This document shows positions 1 through 8,205 of a stretch of DNA of 64,000 bases, one piece after another. Origin of the DNA: Christiangramia lutea (GTDB lineage: Bacteria; Bacteroidota; Bacteroidia; Flavobacteriales; Flavobacteriaceae). Made by a program: the position numbers and the translations under genes. The stretch spans positions 62,001-126,000 of the forward strand of contig NZ_JAKVTV010000002.1 in the NCBI RefSeq assembly GCF_022489035.1, in the 5' to 3' direction. Numbering within the stretch: the first letter of the stretch is position 1; every line of letters begins with the position of its first letter. The notes beneath the pieces are model-generated. The model ran no database searches and was not told where the DNA came from. It saw nothing but the letters and a program-made list of their open reading frames with translations.

Positions 1-1025
1 TTTTTAGAATAACTCACATGAGTTTCTACATTTACCAAGGGCCATTTTTTTCTTCGCGCATACATTTGAATGGTCATCGAGGTACAGGCTGCTAGTCCGC
101 TGGAAATCAATTCATATGGGTCTGGGCCAAGATCATTCCCTCCAACTTTAACCGGTTCGTCTGCAACAAAATGGTGTTTTCCAGCTATGATCTGAGTAGT
201 GAAGCCTTCAGATCCAAGATTGGCCATTACCTGGTGGTCTGTGTCCAGTTCTGAAGCTTCCCTTTCAGAAATATATTTGCTCGCCCAGGCAGAAATCACT
301 GTTCCTGCATATTCTGAATCAGATTTATTACTTAGCATATGATCTGCTCCATTAAGCGTAATGAAGCTTTTTGGATGCCAGGCAGATTGGTATAATTCTT
401 CTGCGTGCTTAATTGAGACGATCTCATCTTGTGGAGAATGCATAATGAGCAATGGTTTTCGAATTTCACCAAGTGCTTTTGAATCTTCATTTCTCTTAAG
501 ATCTTCGATAAAATGCTTTTTGATCTTGAAACTCCGTCCGCCAATTTTAATATTAGCAGAACCTTCATTTTCGATCTCGTCCAGGTTAGATTCAAAATGT
601 TTCTGCACATGGGAAAGGTTGGAAGGAGCATTGATTGTTACTATTGCCTGAACGGAATCTATTTTGAGTGCTGCGAATAGCGCGGCAGCACCACCTAAAG
701 AATGCCCAATAATGAGGGTAGGTGCAGAGTATTCTTTTTCCAGGAATTTGGCTGCGGCAACCAGATCATTCACGTTACCTGTAAAATTGGTATCCTCGAA
801 ATCACCTTCACTATCACCAAGTCCCGTAAAATCGAACCTTAAAACCCCGTATCCTTTTGAAGCCAGACTCTTACTGATATTAGAGGGAGCATGAAAATTC
901 TTATTACAGGTAAAGCAGTGGGCGAATAGAACGAAGTTTTCTGGATTTTCATTAAAAGGCAGTTCCAATACACCTTTTAAAGATTTTGAATCGGAATTTT
1001 CAAAACTCACATTTTTTTTCTGCAT
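1..1025 (-). CDS. alpha/beta-hydrolase-OsmC fusion protein (3'-truncated by window edge)
   Basis: Reading the minus strand from the ATG at 1025 gives about 341 codons with no stop before the window edge, so the C-terminus is missing. Residues 1 to about 255 are an alpha/beta hydrolase: the nucleophile elbow GHSLGG puts the serine near residue 109, FDFTGLGDSEG lies near 64-74, and GADHML holds a candidate catalytic His. From about residue 265 the protein continues into an OsmC/Ohr-like domain (GFTTQIIAGKHHF, then GLAACTSMT with the first peroxidatic Cys near 312). The family is known as bifunctional alpha/beta hydrolase/OsmC. OsmC domains reduce organic hydroperoxides; the hydrolase substrate is unknown. 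A terminator at 1066-1088 separates it from the upstream operon, so it is probably its own transcription unit. Confidence 0.88.
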   Translation of the reverse strand, partial: MQKKNVSFENSDSKSLKGVLELPFNENPENFVLFAHCFTCNKNFHAPSNISKSLASKGYGVLRFDFTGLGDSEGDFEDTNFTGNVNDLVAAAKFLEKEYSAPTLIIGHSLGGAAALFAALKIDSVQAIVTINAPSNLSHVQKHFESNLDEIENEGSANIKIGGRSFKIKKHFIEDLKRNEDSKALGEIRKPLLIMHSPQDEIVSIKHAEELYQSAWHPKSFITLNGADHMLSNKSDSEYAGTVISAWASKYISEREASELDTDHQVMANLGSEGFTTQIIAGKHHFVADEPVKVGGNDLGPDPYELISSGLAACTSMTIQMYARRKKWPLVNVETHVSYSK

Positions 1026-1065
1026 GACTTAGATTTTAGGTTTCGGCTCAATATCAAGTATAAAA

Positions 1066-1088
1066 AAAGCCGCGCATTTGGCGGCTTT
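1066..1088 (-). terminator. Intrinsic terminator of the DUF1080 operon
   Basis: An 8-bp perfect stem (AAAGCCGC / GCGGCTTT) with a 7-nt loop is followed on the minus strand by a T-rich run. It lies 20 bp past the DUF1080 stop codon and ends the five-gene minus-strand operon. Confidence 0.8.
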
Positions 1089-1107
1089 CAATTTTGGTAA
1101 ACTCTTC

Positions 1108-1857
1108 TTAAAGTTCTTTTATTTTAATGTTCCTAAACCATACTTTATCGTCATGATCCTGAAATGCGATCTTTCCGCGACGGGTAGAACCAAAATCTTC
1201 CCAATCGCTGAATTTGGAATCTTTTATCAACTCTTTCCATTCTTCACCCTGTAGAGGGAATTCCACTATTTTTTTTCCGTTCAATTTCACCCATCCTAAA
1301 TTCTCATCATAATTGATGTGGATCACTTCCTTGTTCCATTCTCCTGCAGGCTTAGCAACATCTTCACTTGGAGGTACAAGATCGTATAATGCTCCGGCTG
1401 TTCGGTCTAACCCATTTTTCGCATCTGGGTGATTCTGGTTGTCCAGTACCTGAATCTCCGGACTTATATAATAAGGTTCATCATATTTCTCTGTTTCTTT
1501 CACTCCCCACATGATACCGCTGTTTCCACCTTCAGAGATCTTCCATTCCAGTGAAAGTTCAAAATTGCCAAATTCATCTTCGGTGATCAAATATTCTTTT
1601 ATCCTTTTGTCGCCTTTTGCCGGAGCGAAGGCTATTGCTCCATCTTCCACTTTCCACTGTCCAGAAATGGAATCCCTGTTGTAGGCCTTCCAACCTTCAA
1701 GATCTTCTCCATTGAATAGGGTTTGCCATTCATCTTTTTCCTGGCTTTCAGTCTTCATTTCTTTTTCAACCTCGACTACCTCTTCAGATTCTTTATTTTC
1801 ATTCTTACAGGCCGTCATGAGTAGAATTGAACAACCGATTAACATTAATCTTTTCAT
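1108..1857 (-). CDS. DUF1080 / 3-keto-disaccharide hydrolase-like lipoprotein
   Basis: A 249-aa protein whose first 17 residues form a lipoprotein signal (LLMTAC, lipidated Cys17), followed by an acidic Glu/Lys-rich linker. From about residue 44 a single DUF1080 domain begins with the hallmark WQTLFNGEDLEGW. It contains GGNSGIMWG and ends with the typical DHDDKVWFRNIKIKEL. Pfam names this family 3-keto-disaccharide hydrolase; characterised members act on 3-keto-glycosides made by a GMC-type 3-dehydrogenase. The gene is last in the minus-strand operon, 3 bp after the isomerase gene. It probably acts in the periplasm or at the outer membrane on the oxidised glycoside. The family call is firm; the substrate is inferred from context. 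Confidence 0.9.
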   Translation of the reverse strand: MKRLMLIGCSILLMTACKNENKESEEVVEVEKEMKTESQEKDEWQTLFNGEDLEGWKAYNRDSISGQWKVEDGAIAFAPAKGDKRIKEYLITEDEFGNFELSLEWKISEGGNSGIMWGVKETEKYDEPYYISPEIQVLDNQNHPDAKNGLDRTAGALYDLVPPSEDVAKPAGEWNKEVIHINYDENLGWVKLNGKKIVEFPLQGEEWKELIKDSKFSDWEDFGSTRRGKIAFQDHDDKVWFRNIKIKEL

Positions 1858-1860
1858 TCT

Positions 1861-2922
1861 TTAGTTTGTTTTAATTCCTAGAATTCTTTTTAGTTTATTT
1901 TCATCAATTTCAGATCCTGAAAAATCATCGAATCTTTTTTGGGTAGCTTCAATAATATTGCTCTGAATAAATGGAGCGCCCTCCTTGGCTCCCTGTTCCG
2001 GAGATTTAATGCAGCATTCCCATTCCAGTACGGCCCAAACATCGCAACCATATTCTGTTAGTTTAGAGAATACGGTTTTGAAATCAACCTGACCATCGCC
2101 CGGATGCCTGTATCTTCCTGCTCTGTCTTTCCAATCGCCATAACCACCAAACATTCCTTTTTTGCCGGTAGGATTGAATTCAGCATCTTTAACATGGAAC
2201 ATTTTAATAAAATCGTGATAATGATCTATATATTCAATGTAATTAAGCTGCTGCAGCACAAAATGGCTGGGATCATATAAAATGTTTACTCTTTTGTGAT
2301 TGTGGGTCGCGTCCAGAAACCTCTCGAAGGTCACACCGTCGTGAAGGTCTTCGCCCGGATGGATCTCGTAACAAACATCTACACCCTGTTCATCAAATTC
2401 ATTAAGAATAGGAAGCCAACGTTTGGCAAGCTCTGCAAACCCCATTTCCACCAGTCCATCAGGCCTCTGAGGCCAGGGATGGGCAGTATGCCATAAAAAT
2501 GAACCACTAAAAGTCCCATGTACATCCAGGCCAAGATTTCTACTCGCCTTCGCGGCATATTTTAACTGGTCAATGGCCCATTGAGTCCTTTTTGCCGGAT
2601 TGTTCTTAAAAGCTTCCGGGGCAAAATTATCAAACATGATGTCGTAAGCCGGATGTACTGCCACTAACTGCCCCTGAAGATGAGAGCTGAGTTCTGTGAT
2701 CTCAAGTCCGTATGATTCAACTTTTCCTTTCAGTTCGTCGCTGTATGTCTTGCTTTCTGCGGCTTTTTCCAGATCGATCAACCTGGTTTCCCAGGTTGGG
2801 ATCTGTATTCCTTTATAACCAAGGTCTGCTGCCCATTTACACAAACCATCCAACGAATTGAAAGGTTCATTATCGTCCATGAACTGAGCTAAAAATACAG
2901 CCGGTCCTTTAATAGTCTTCAT
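1861..2922 (-). CDS. Sugar phosphate isomerase/epimerase family TIM-barrel protein (cytoplasmic)
   Basis: A 353-aa protein of the AP-endonuclease-2-like (xylose isomerase-like) TIM-barrel superfamily, with no signal peptide. The expected metal ligands can be seen: Glu186 in YEIHPGE, Asp217 in YDPSHF, His243 in FHVKD and Glu300/302 in VLEWE. Homologues in 3-keto-glycoside loci act as epimerases, hydratases or lyases on keto-sugars rather than on sugar phosphates. The gene sits 13 bp downstream of the Gfo/Idh/MocA gene and 3 bp upstream of the DUF1080 gene. It is likely one of the cytoplasmic keto-sugar steps of this operon. The exact reaction cannot be read from sequence. Confidence 0.88.
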   Translation of the reverse strand: MKTIKGPAVFLAQFMDDNEPFNSLDGLCKWAADLGYKGIQIPTWETRLIDLEKAAESKTYSDELKGKVESYGLEITELSSHLQGQLVAVHPAYDIMFDNFAPEAFKNNPAKRTQWAIDQLKYAAKASRNLGLDVHGTFSGSFLWHTAHPWPQRPDGLVEMGFAELAKRWLPILNEFDEQGVDVCYEIHPGEDLHDGVTFERFLDATHNHKRVNILYDPSHFVLQQLNYIEYIDHYHDFIKMFHVKDAEFNPTGKKGMFGGYGDWKDRAGRYRHPGDGQVDFKTVFSKLTEYGCDVWAVLEWECCIKSPEQGAKEGAPFIQSNIIEATQKRFDDFSGSEIDENKLKRILGIKTN

Positions 2923-2935
2923 TCTCTTTTCTTTT

Positions 2936-4072
2936 TTATTCCTTCATATTTATCCAGACATTACCCTGTTTATGAGAGGAAACTGTTTTTTCTATGAAAC
3001 TCATTCCTCTCAATCCATCATTGAGTTTTGGATAGGCACCATCATATTTTGACTGGTCTTTTATAGCCATGGCTACACCATAATAGATATTCCCCATGGA
3101 ATCGAATATTCCTTCCGGGTGTCCCGGAGGTAGTTTTGTTCCTTCCAAGGAAAATTCGCTTAAAAAGCCATGGCCTGGTTTCAGAACCTGTAAAGGTTGA
3201 TCTTCTTTCATTAAATAAAGATAGTTTGGATTTTCCTGTTGCCATTTCAAACCACCCTTATCTCCATATATCTGTACGCTAAAGCTGTTTTCTTCTCCGG
3301 TAGCGATCTGGCTTGCCCTTATAACTCCTTTAGCTTTATCTGTAAACCTGATAAGCACCGTTCCATCAATATCCATTGGATTATCTTCATACAAGTAATT
3401 CAGATCTGCCAGGATATTTTCTACTTTCATTCCGGTTACATATTCTGCCATATTGAAAGCATGAGTGCCGATATCACCAATACAACAGCTAATTCCTGAT
3501 TTCTCAGGGTCTAATCTCCAGGTTGAAGACCTTTTCTCTTTGTCATGTATAAGTTGGTTAATCCATCCCTGGTAGTACTGAACATCAACTTTCTGAACTT
3601 TACCAATTTCACCATTAGCGATCATGGTTTTCATTTGCCTGATCATAGGATACCCGGTGTAGGTATAAGTTACACCAAAAATTGTATTCTTCTTTTGCTG
3701 AATCTCATTCAGGATTTTAGCTTCTTCGTAAGTTGTGGTGAGAGGTTTTTCACAGATCACATTAAAACCATTTTCAAGCAATTGCTTGGCCATGGGAAAG
3801 TGAAGAAAATTTGGGGTAAGTACTGAAACCACCTGCATTTTCTGATCTTCCGGAAGGCTGTTCTCTTTTGCAATTAGTTCATCCAGGTTTTTATAGATCC
3901 TTTTCTCATCAAGCTTCAGCTTTTCGCCGAATTTTAAACTTTTATCATGATGCTGGTCAAAAATTCCACCCACTATTTCGAACTGATCGAACATATTTGC
4001 AGCCACTCTGTGCAAAATCCCGATCAGAGAATCTTCTCCACCTCCTAAAATACCAAGTTTGATCTTAGCCAT
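2936..4072 (-). CDS. Gfo/Idh/MocA family NAD(P)-dependent oxidoreductase
   Basis: A 378-aa cytoplasmic oxidoreductase. The N-terminal Rossmann fold starts with KLGILGGGEDS. The family signature EKPLTTTYEEA (Glu108-Lys109-Pro110) and the catalytic GDIGTHAFNMAEY segment (Asp200, His204) are intact. The C-terminal half is the usual alpha/beta substrate domain. Such enzymes oxidise or reduce sugar C-OH/C=O groups with NAD(P). Here the context suggests reduction of a 3-keto-hexose to the plain sugar, or the reverse. It lies in the middle of the minus-strand operon, 14 bp after the permease gene and 13 bp before the isomerase gene. The N-terminal GGGEDS replaces the more common GxGxxG spacing but is often seen in this subgroup. 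Confidence 0.9.
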   Translation of the reverse strand: MAKIKLGILGGGEDSLIGILHRVAANMFDQFEIVGGIFDQHHDKSLKFGEKLKLDEKRIYKNLDELIAKENSLPEDQKMQVVSVLTPNFLHFPMAKQLLENGFNVICEKPLTTTYEEAKILNEIQQKKNTIFGVTYTYTGYPMIRQMKTMIANGEIGKVQKVDVQYYQGWINQLIHDKEKRSSTWRLDPEKSGISCCIGDIGTHAFNMAEYVTGMKVENILADLNYLYEDNPMDIDGTVLIRFTDKAKGVIRASQIATGEENSFSVQIYGDKGGLKWQQENPNYLYLMKEDQPLQVLKPGHGFLSEFSLEGTKLPPGHPEGIFDSMGNIYYGVAMAIKDQSKYDGAYPKLNDGLRGMSFIEKTVSSHKQGNVWINMKE

Positions 4073-4086
4073 AATTTACTTTACTT

Positions 4087-5325
4087 TTAAATTTCAATAT
4101 CCTTTTTATCAATCTTTTCATTTTTAAAAAATAAGACAAAAAGTACCATTACACCAAATGCAAAGGCAGCCGGGTACAACCAAATGGTCTCCCAGTCGTG
4201 CATTTTCTCACCTGTTAGGTAGGCGTTGGTGATTAGACCAGCTACATAAAAACCTATGAGCATTCCAACTCCATAAGTTGCCAGGGTGATTAATCCCTGT
4301 GCAGAACTCTTAAACTTTGTTCCTGCTTTAAAGTCTGTGTAGATCTGCCCTGATACAAAAAAGAAATCGTAGCAGATACCGTGCAGGGCAATACCTATTA
4401 ATAACATGAAAATAAGTTCCCCTGAATTTCCGTAAGCAAAGAGGATATACCTTAACGTCCACGCCAGCATCCCGGCTATAATGGTCATTTTGAAACCGAA
4501 TTTTTTAAAAAAGAAGGGGAGAAGCAGCATGAAAAGTACTTCAGAAACCTGTCCTATGGTCATTAGTCCCGTAGGATTGTTCACTCCAATTTCAGATAAA
4601 AACGGATTCGTGTTCTGGTAGTAAAATGCCAGTGGAATACAAATTAGGACCGATGCCAAAAAAAACATTAGAAAGTTTCTGTCTTTTAGCAATCCAAGAG
4701 CATCCAGACCTAAGGTTTCTACGATACTAACTTTTTTAGAACGGTCGGCTGTTGGAGGCGTTTTTGGAAGGGTGAAGCTGAATAGTCCTAAAAAGGCCGA
4801 TGCAATGCTCACCATTAGGAAAGTGTATTTCAGCATTCCATCCTGCCGGGCATCCGGAGCATCCCAATAGAATACATAACTTATAACCAGGCCAGCGACG
4901 ATCCATCCAATCGTTCCAAATACACGAATGAAAGAAAACTCTTTTGCGGGATCTTTCATCTGGTTAAAACTTACCGAATTTACAAGGGCAAGGGTAGGCA
5001 TATAGGCGATCATATAACCAAGAACGAGCGGATAAAATTCAGCGAAATCGGTACTTATATACATCATGTATAAAAGAACTGATCCTACAATATGTAGGAA
5101 GCCCAGGATCCTTTCAGCATTAAAGAACCTATCTGCAATTAATCCAATAATAAAAGGTGCAATGATTGCTCCCCAGGATTGAGTTGAAAAGGCTGTTGAA
5201 ATTTGTACATCGGTAGCATTTAGATTATAGCCTAGAAAGGTTCCTAGCGTTACAAACCATCCTCCCCAAATGAAAAATTCCAGAAACATCATCAGGGAAA
5301 GTTGAAATCTTATAAATTTATTCAT
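4087..5325 (-). CDS. MFS transporter of the NupG / nucleoside-H+ symporter-like group
   Basis: A 412-aa inner-membrane protein with about twelve hydrophobic segments. It begins directly with a helix (RFQLSLMMFLEFFIWGGWF), a start typical of the NupG/XapB-like nucleoside permease group, and contains the MFS-type loop GLIADRFFNAER between helices 2 and 3. In Bacteroidetes, members of this group are often encoded with sugar isomerase-like and Gfo/Idh/MocA genes rather than nucleoside genes. The probable job is import of the oxidised or released sugar from the periplasm. It is 13 bp after the isomerase-lipoprotein gene and 14 bp before the oxidoreductase gene. Nucleoside transport cannot be excluded from sequence. 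Confidence 0.85.
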   Translation of the reverse strand: MNKFIRFQLSLMMFLEFFIWGGWFVTLGTFLGYNLNATDVQISTAFSTQSWGAIIAPFIIGLIADRFFNAERILGFLHIVGSVLLYMMYISTDFAEFYPLVLGYMIAYMPTLALVNSVSFNQMKDPAKEFSFIRVFGTIGWIVAGLVISYVFYWDAPDARQDGMLKYTFLMVSIASAFLGLFSFTLPKTPPTADRSKKVSIVETLGLDALGLLKDRNFLMFFLASVLICIPLAFYYQNTNPFLSEIGVNNPTGLMTIGQVSEVLFMLLLPFFFKKFGFKMTIIAGMLAWTLRYILFAYGNSGELIFMLLIGIALHGICYDFFFVSGQIYTDFKAGTKFKSSAQGLITLATYGVGMLIGFYVAGLITNAYLTGEKMHDWETIWLYPAAFAFGVMVLFVLFFKNEKIDKKDIEI

Positions 5326-5338
5326 CGATTAAAAATGA

Positions 5339-6343
5339 TTAGTTATTAGCAATATTTTCAGCAGACTTTAACACGAGATTTTTAAGATGTAAAATACCTT
5401 CATCCTCTGGGTACTTGTCGCTTTCATATTCTATACCTATAAAACCTTCATAACCTGAATCTTTAACTATTTGCATCATTTTTTCATAATCTATTTCCAT
5501 ACCGGCATCTGGAAAATCTTCGCTCTTAGCACTCACGCCTTCAGCTTTTGGAAGCATAAGTTTTACGCCTTTGTATGGGTCAAAATGCTCTTCACATTCA
5601 CCCCATTTTTGACCATCCTTACGTTTGGTGCAAAAGTTCCCTGTATCTGGAAGTGTGCCACAATTTTCCATATTCACTTCATTAATAGCCGCCATTAGCT
5701 TGGTGATATCAGAAGATAACCAGCCATGATTTTCAACAAGTATATTAATTTTCTTTGTGGCAGCGTATTCAGAAAGTTTGGTTAGGCCATCAATTACTGC
5801 ATTATGCCACTCCTGTGGATCATTAGTCCCGAACGTGTTCACTCTTATTGAATGGCAGCCAAGAAATTCTGCAGCATCCACCCATTTCTTATGGTTTTCA
5901 ACCGCCTTATTTCTTACTTCTTCAGAAGGATCTGCAAGGTCACCTTCACCATCAACCATGATAAGTACATTCCTAATATTAAATTTTTCACTTTTTGATT
6001 TCAGACTGTCCAATACAATTTTCATCTCTGCTTCAGGATCTTCTGCTTCATTAATTCTTTCAGAATAAAAGGTAGATACATATTCAATTCCTGAAAATCC
6101 CAATTCGCTGGCTTTCTCAGCAAAATCTAATGGATCTAATTTACCGCTTTGAATGGCTTTGTGTAAAGACCACTGGGCTAATGAGAGTTCAAAAAATAAA
6201 GAGTCTGTATTCTCATTAGATTCTTTCTGTACAATCATTTCGTTTTCAGCCTTATTCTCTCGGTTTTGCTTGCATCCCGTAACGACAAAAAATAAGGCAC
6301 ACAGAGCTAGTAGAACATGTGTTTTTGAAGAAGTGAAATTCAT
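5339..6343 (-). CDS. Sugar phosphate isomerase/epimerase-like TIM-barrel lipoprotein (periplasmic)
   Basis: A 334-aa TIM-barrel protein of the xylose isomerase-like family. Its lipoprotein signal peptide (FFVVTGC, lipidated Cys24) places it outside the cytoplasm, where no sugar phosphate is expected. Conserved pieces include LAQWSLHKAI at the barrel start, NILVENHGWLSSD (Glu ligand), TLPDTGNF (Asp ligand) and FIGIEYES near the C-terminus. It is the first gene of the minus-strand operon and starts about 150 bp from the divergently transcribed GMC dehydrogenase gene. Its export fits a periplasmic step on a keto-sugar or oxidised glycoside, such as elimination or epimerisation. The specific reaction is inference. 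Confidence 0.85.
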   Translation of the reverse strand: MNFTSSKTHVLLALCALFFVVTGCKQNRENKAENEMIVQKESNENTDSLFFELSLAQWSLHKAIQSGKLDPLDFAEKASELGFSGIEYVSTFYSERINEAEDPEAEMKIVLDSLKSKSEKFNIRNVLIMVDGEGDLADPSEEVRNKAVENHKKWVDAAEFLGCHSIRVNTFGTNDPQEWHNAVIDGLTKLSEYAATKKINILVENHGWLSSDITKLMAAINEVNMENCGTLPDTGNFCTKRKDGQKWGECEEHFDPYKGVKLMLPKAEGVSAKSEDFPDAGMEIDYEKMMQIVKDSGYEGFIGIEYESDKYPEDEGILHLKNLVLKSAENIANN

Positions 6344-6440
6344 AGGGAAATTTTTATTAGGAGTGTTTTTAAAAAATTAGAAAAATGAAATTTAAAAGTA
6401 GTCTTTTTTTTAAAGATGTAAAATTATGCCCGTATATTTA

Positions 6441-6448
6441 TATATTTG
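6441..6448 (+). promoter_or_regulatory. Candidate -7 element for the GMC dehydrogenase operon
   Basis: TATATTTG matches the Bacteroidetes -7 consensus TAnnTTTG, 41 bp before the GTG start of the dehydrogenase gene. No clear TTTG is present at -33, so this is a tentative call within the divergent intergenic region. Confidence 0.4.
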
Positions 6449-6489
6449 ATACAATTTGAGAGAAATTTTTATTAATAAAACGGGTAATT

Positions 6490-8193
6490 GTGAGTAAATA
6501 CTATGAAAATGACAATTATGATGCGATAGTTGTAGGAACCGGAATTAGCGGTGGCTGGGCCGCAAAGGAATTATGCGAAAAGGGATTTAAAACCCTGGTT
6601 TTGGAAAGAGGTAGAATGGTGGAGCATGTGAAGGACTATCCAACCATGAATGACGACCCCTGGGATTATAAATTTAAGGGACAGGTTACAGCAGAGGAAA
6701 AAAAGAGACAATTCAAGCAGGCCAGAACAGGCTATACAGTCTCAGAACCTAGTAAACACTGGTTTGTTGATGATATAAAGCATCCGTATAACGAAGTAAA
6801 AAGATTCGATTGGATGCGTGGATACCACGTTGGGGGAAGGTCCATCATGTGGGGTCGCCACAGCTACAGGCTAGGAGACCTCGATTTTGAAGCAAATAAG
6901 AAGGATGGAATTGCCGTAGACTGGCCCATAAGATATAAGGATATTTCTCCCTGGTATGACTATGTTGAATCATATATAGGAGTTTGTGGAGAAAAACTTG
7001 GATTGAGTCAGCTGCCAGACGGGCAGTTTCTGCCGCCCATGGATCTGAATTGTGTTGAAGACCATTTCAGGGAAAGTATTGCTGAAAATTTCAATGGCCG
7101 GGTGATGACCTCAGGAAGAGTTGCTCATATAACTGGAGATAAGAAATTTGAAGGCAGATCTAAATGTCAGTTCAGGAATCGTTGTATAAGAGGTTGCCCA
7201 TACGGAGGGTATTTCAGTAGTAATTCTTCTACACTACCAGCTGCTGAAAGAACCGGTAATATGACCTTAAGACCAAATTCTGTGGTTAGCCAGGTGACTT
7301 ATGATCCCGAAACAAAATTGGCTACAGGGGTTAAGGTTATTGATGCGAACACTAAAGAGACTATGGAGTTTAAAGCAAATGTTATTTTTCTTTGCGCTTC
7401 TGCTGTTGCCTCTACAAGTATTTTAATGCAATCAAAATCTGACAGATTTCCTGACGGAATGGGGAATGATTCAGGGGAATTAGGACATAATGTTATGGAT
7501 CATCATTTTAAAGCCGGAGCCTCTGGAAATTATGAAGGTTTTGAAGATAAATATTATAAAGGAAGAAAACCGAATGGCATCTACCTGCCACGTTTCAGAA
7601 ATTTAAATGGTAATGATAAGGACCTCAATTTTATAAGAGGATATGGTTACCAGGGCGGTGCAAGCAGAGGTAACTGGTCTGATTCTATCGCCGAAGCAGC
7701 TTATGGAGAAGATCTTAAGAAAGCTATCGTTGAACCAGGAGGCTGGAATATGGGACTAATGGGCTTTGGAGAAACGCTTCCTTACCATGAAAATAAAATG
7801 ACCCTGGATTATAATAAACTCGATGAGTGGGACCTTCCTACGGTCACGTTCGATGCCGAGTTTAAAGAAAACGAGCTGAAAATGCGTGAGGACATGGTTT
7901 CCCAGGCTGTCGAAATGCTCGAGAAAGCTGGTTTTAAGGATGTTCATGGATATGATGATATTGGAGCTCCAGGTCTTGGAATTCACGAAATGGGTATGGC
8001 TCGTATGGGAAGAGATCCAGAAACCTCGGTTCTTAACGGAAATAACCAGGTACATGCAGTTCCGAATGTATATGTAACCGACGGTGCATTTATGACCTCT
8101 GCCGGATGCCAGAATCCATCTCTTACTTATATGGCCATGACAGCCAGGGCCGCAGACCATGCTTCAAAGAATTTTAAAAAATCTAATGCTTAA
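6490..8193 (+). CDS. GMC-family FAD dehydrogenase with 3Fe-4S-type Cys motif (glucoside 3-dehydrogenase-like)
   Basis: A 567-aa flavoprotein with GTG start. The FAD Rossmann motif VVGTGISGG is at residues 15-22, followed by LVLER at 37-41. The substrate part contains the GMC active-site His (GIHEMGMARMG, His499) and the C-terminal Asn (CQNPSLTYMAM, Asn542). Cys226, Cys232 and Cys236 form a C-x5-C-x3-C pattern, the same spacing that binds a 3Fe-4S cluster in the alpha subunit of bacterial FAD-glucose dehydrogenase. There is no signal peptide, so it is probably carried through the Tat system by the next gene product, 12 bp downstream. Related complexes oxidise C3-OH of glucosides. The electron acceptor is not encoded nearby. 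Confidence 0.93.
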   Translation: MSKYYENDNYDAIVVGTGISGGWAAKELCEKGFKTLVLERGRMVEHVKDYPTMNDDPWDYKFKGQVTAEEKKRQFKQARTGYTVSEPSKHWFVDDIKHPYNEVKRFDWMRGYHVGGRSIMWGRHSYRLGDLDFEANKKDGIAVDWPIRYKDISPWYDYVESYIGVCGEKLGLSQLPDGQFLPPMDLNCVEDHFRESIAENFNGRVMTSGRVAHITGDKKFEGRSKCQFRNRCIRGCPYGGYFSSNSSTLPAAERTGNMTLRPNSVVSQVTYDPETKLATGVKVIDANTKETMEFKANVIFLCASAVASTSILMQSKSDRFPDGMGNDSGELGHNVMDHHFKAGASGNYEGFEDKYYKGRKPNGIYLPRFRNLNGNDKDLNFIRGYGYQGGASRGNWSDSIAEAAYGEDLKKAIVEPGGWNMGLMGFGETLPYHENKMTLDYNKLDEWDLPTVTFDAEFKENELKMREDMVSQAVEMLEKAGFKDVHGYDDIGAPGLGIHEMGMARMGRDPETSVLNGNNQVHAVPNVYVTDGAFMTSAGCQNPSLTYMAMTARAADHASKNFKKSNA

Positions 8194-8205
8194 AAATAAT
8201 AGATC

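Noticed and set aside
361-894. Plus-strand reading frames in the hydrolase-OsmC region
   Set aside because: The minus strand encodes one continuous conserved fusion protein; the plus-strand frames are shadows without recognisable features.
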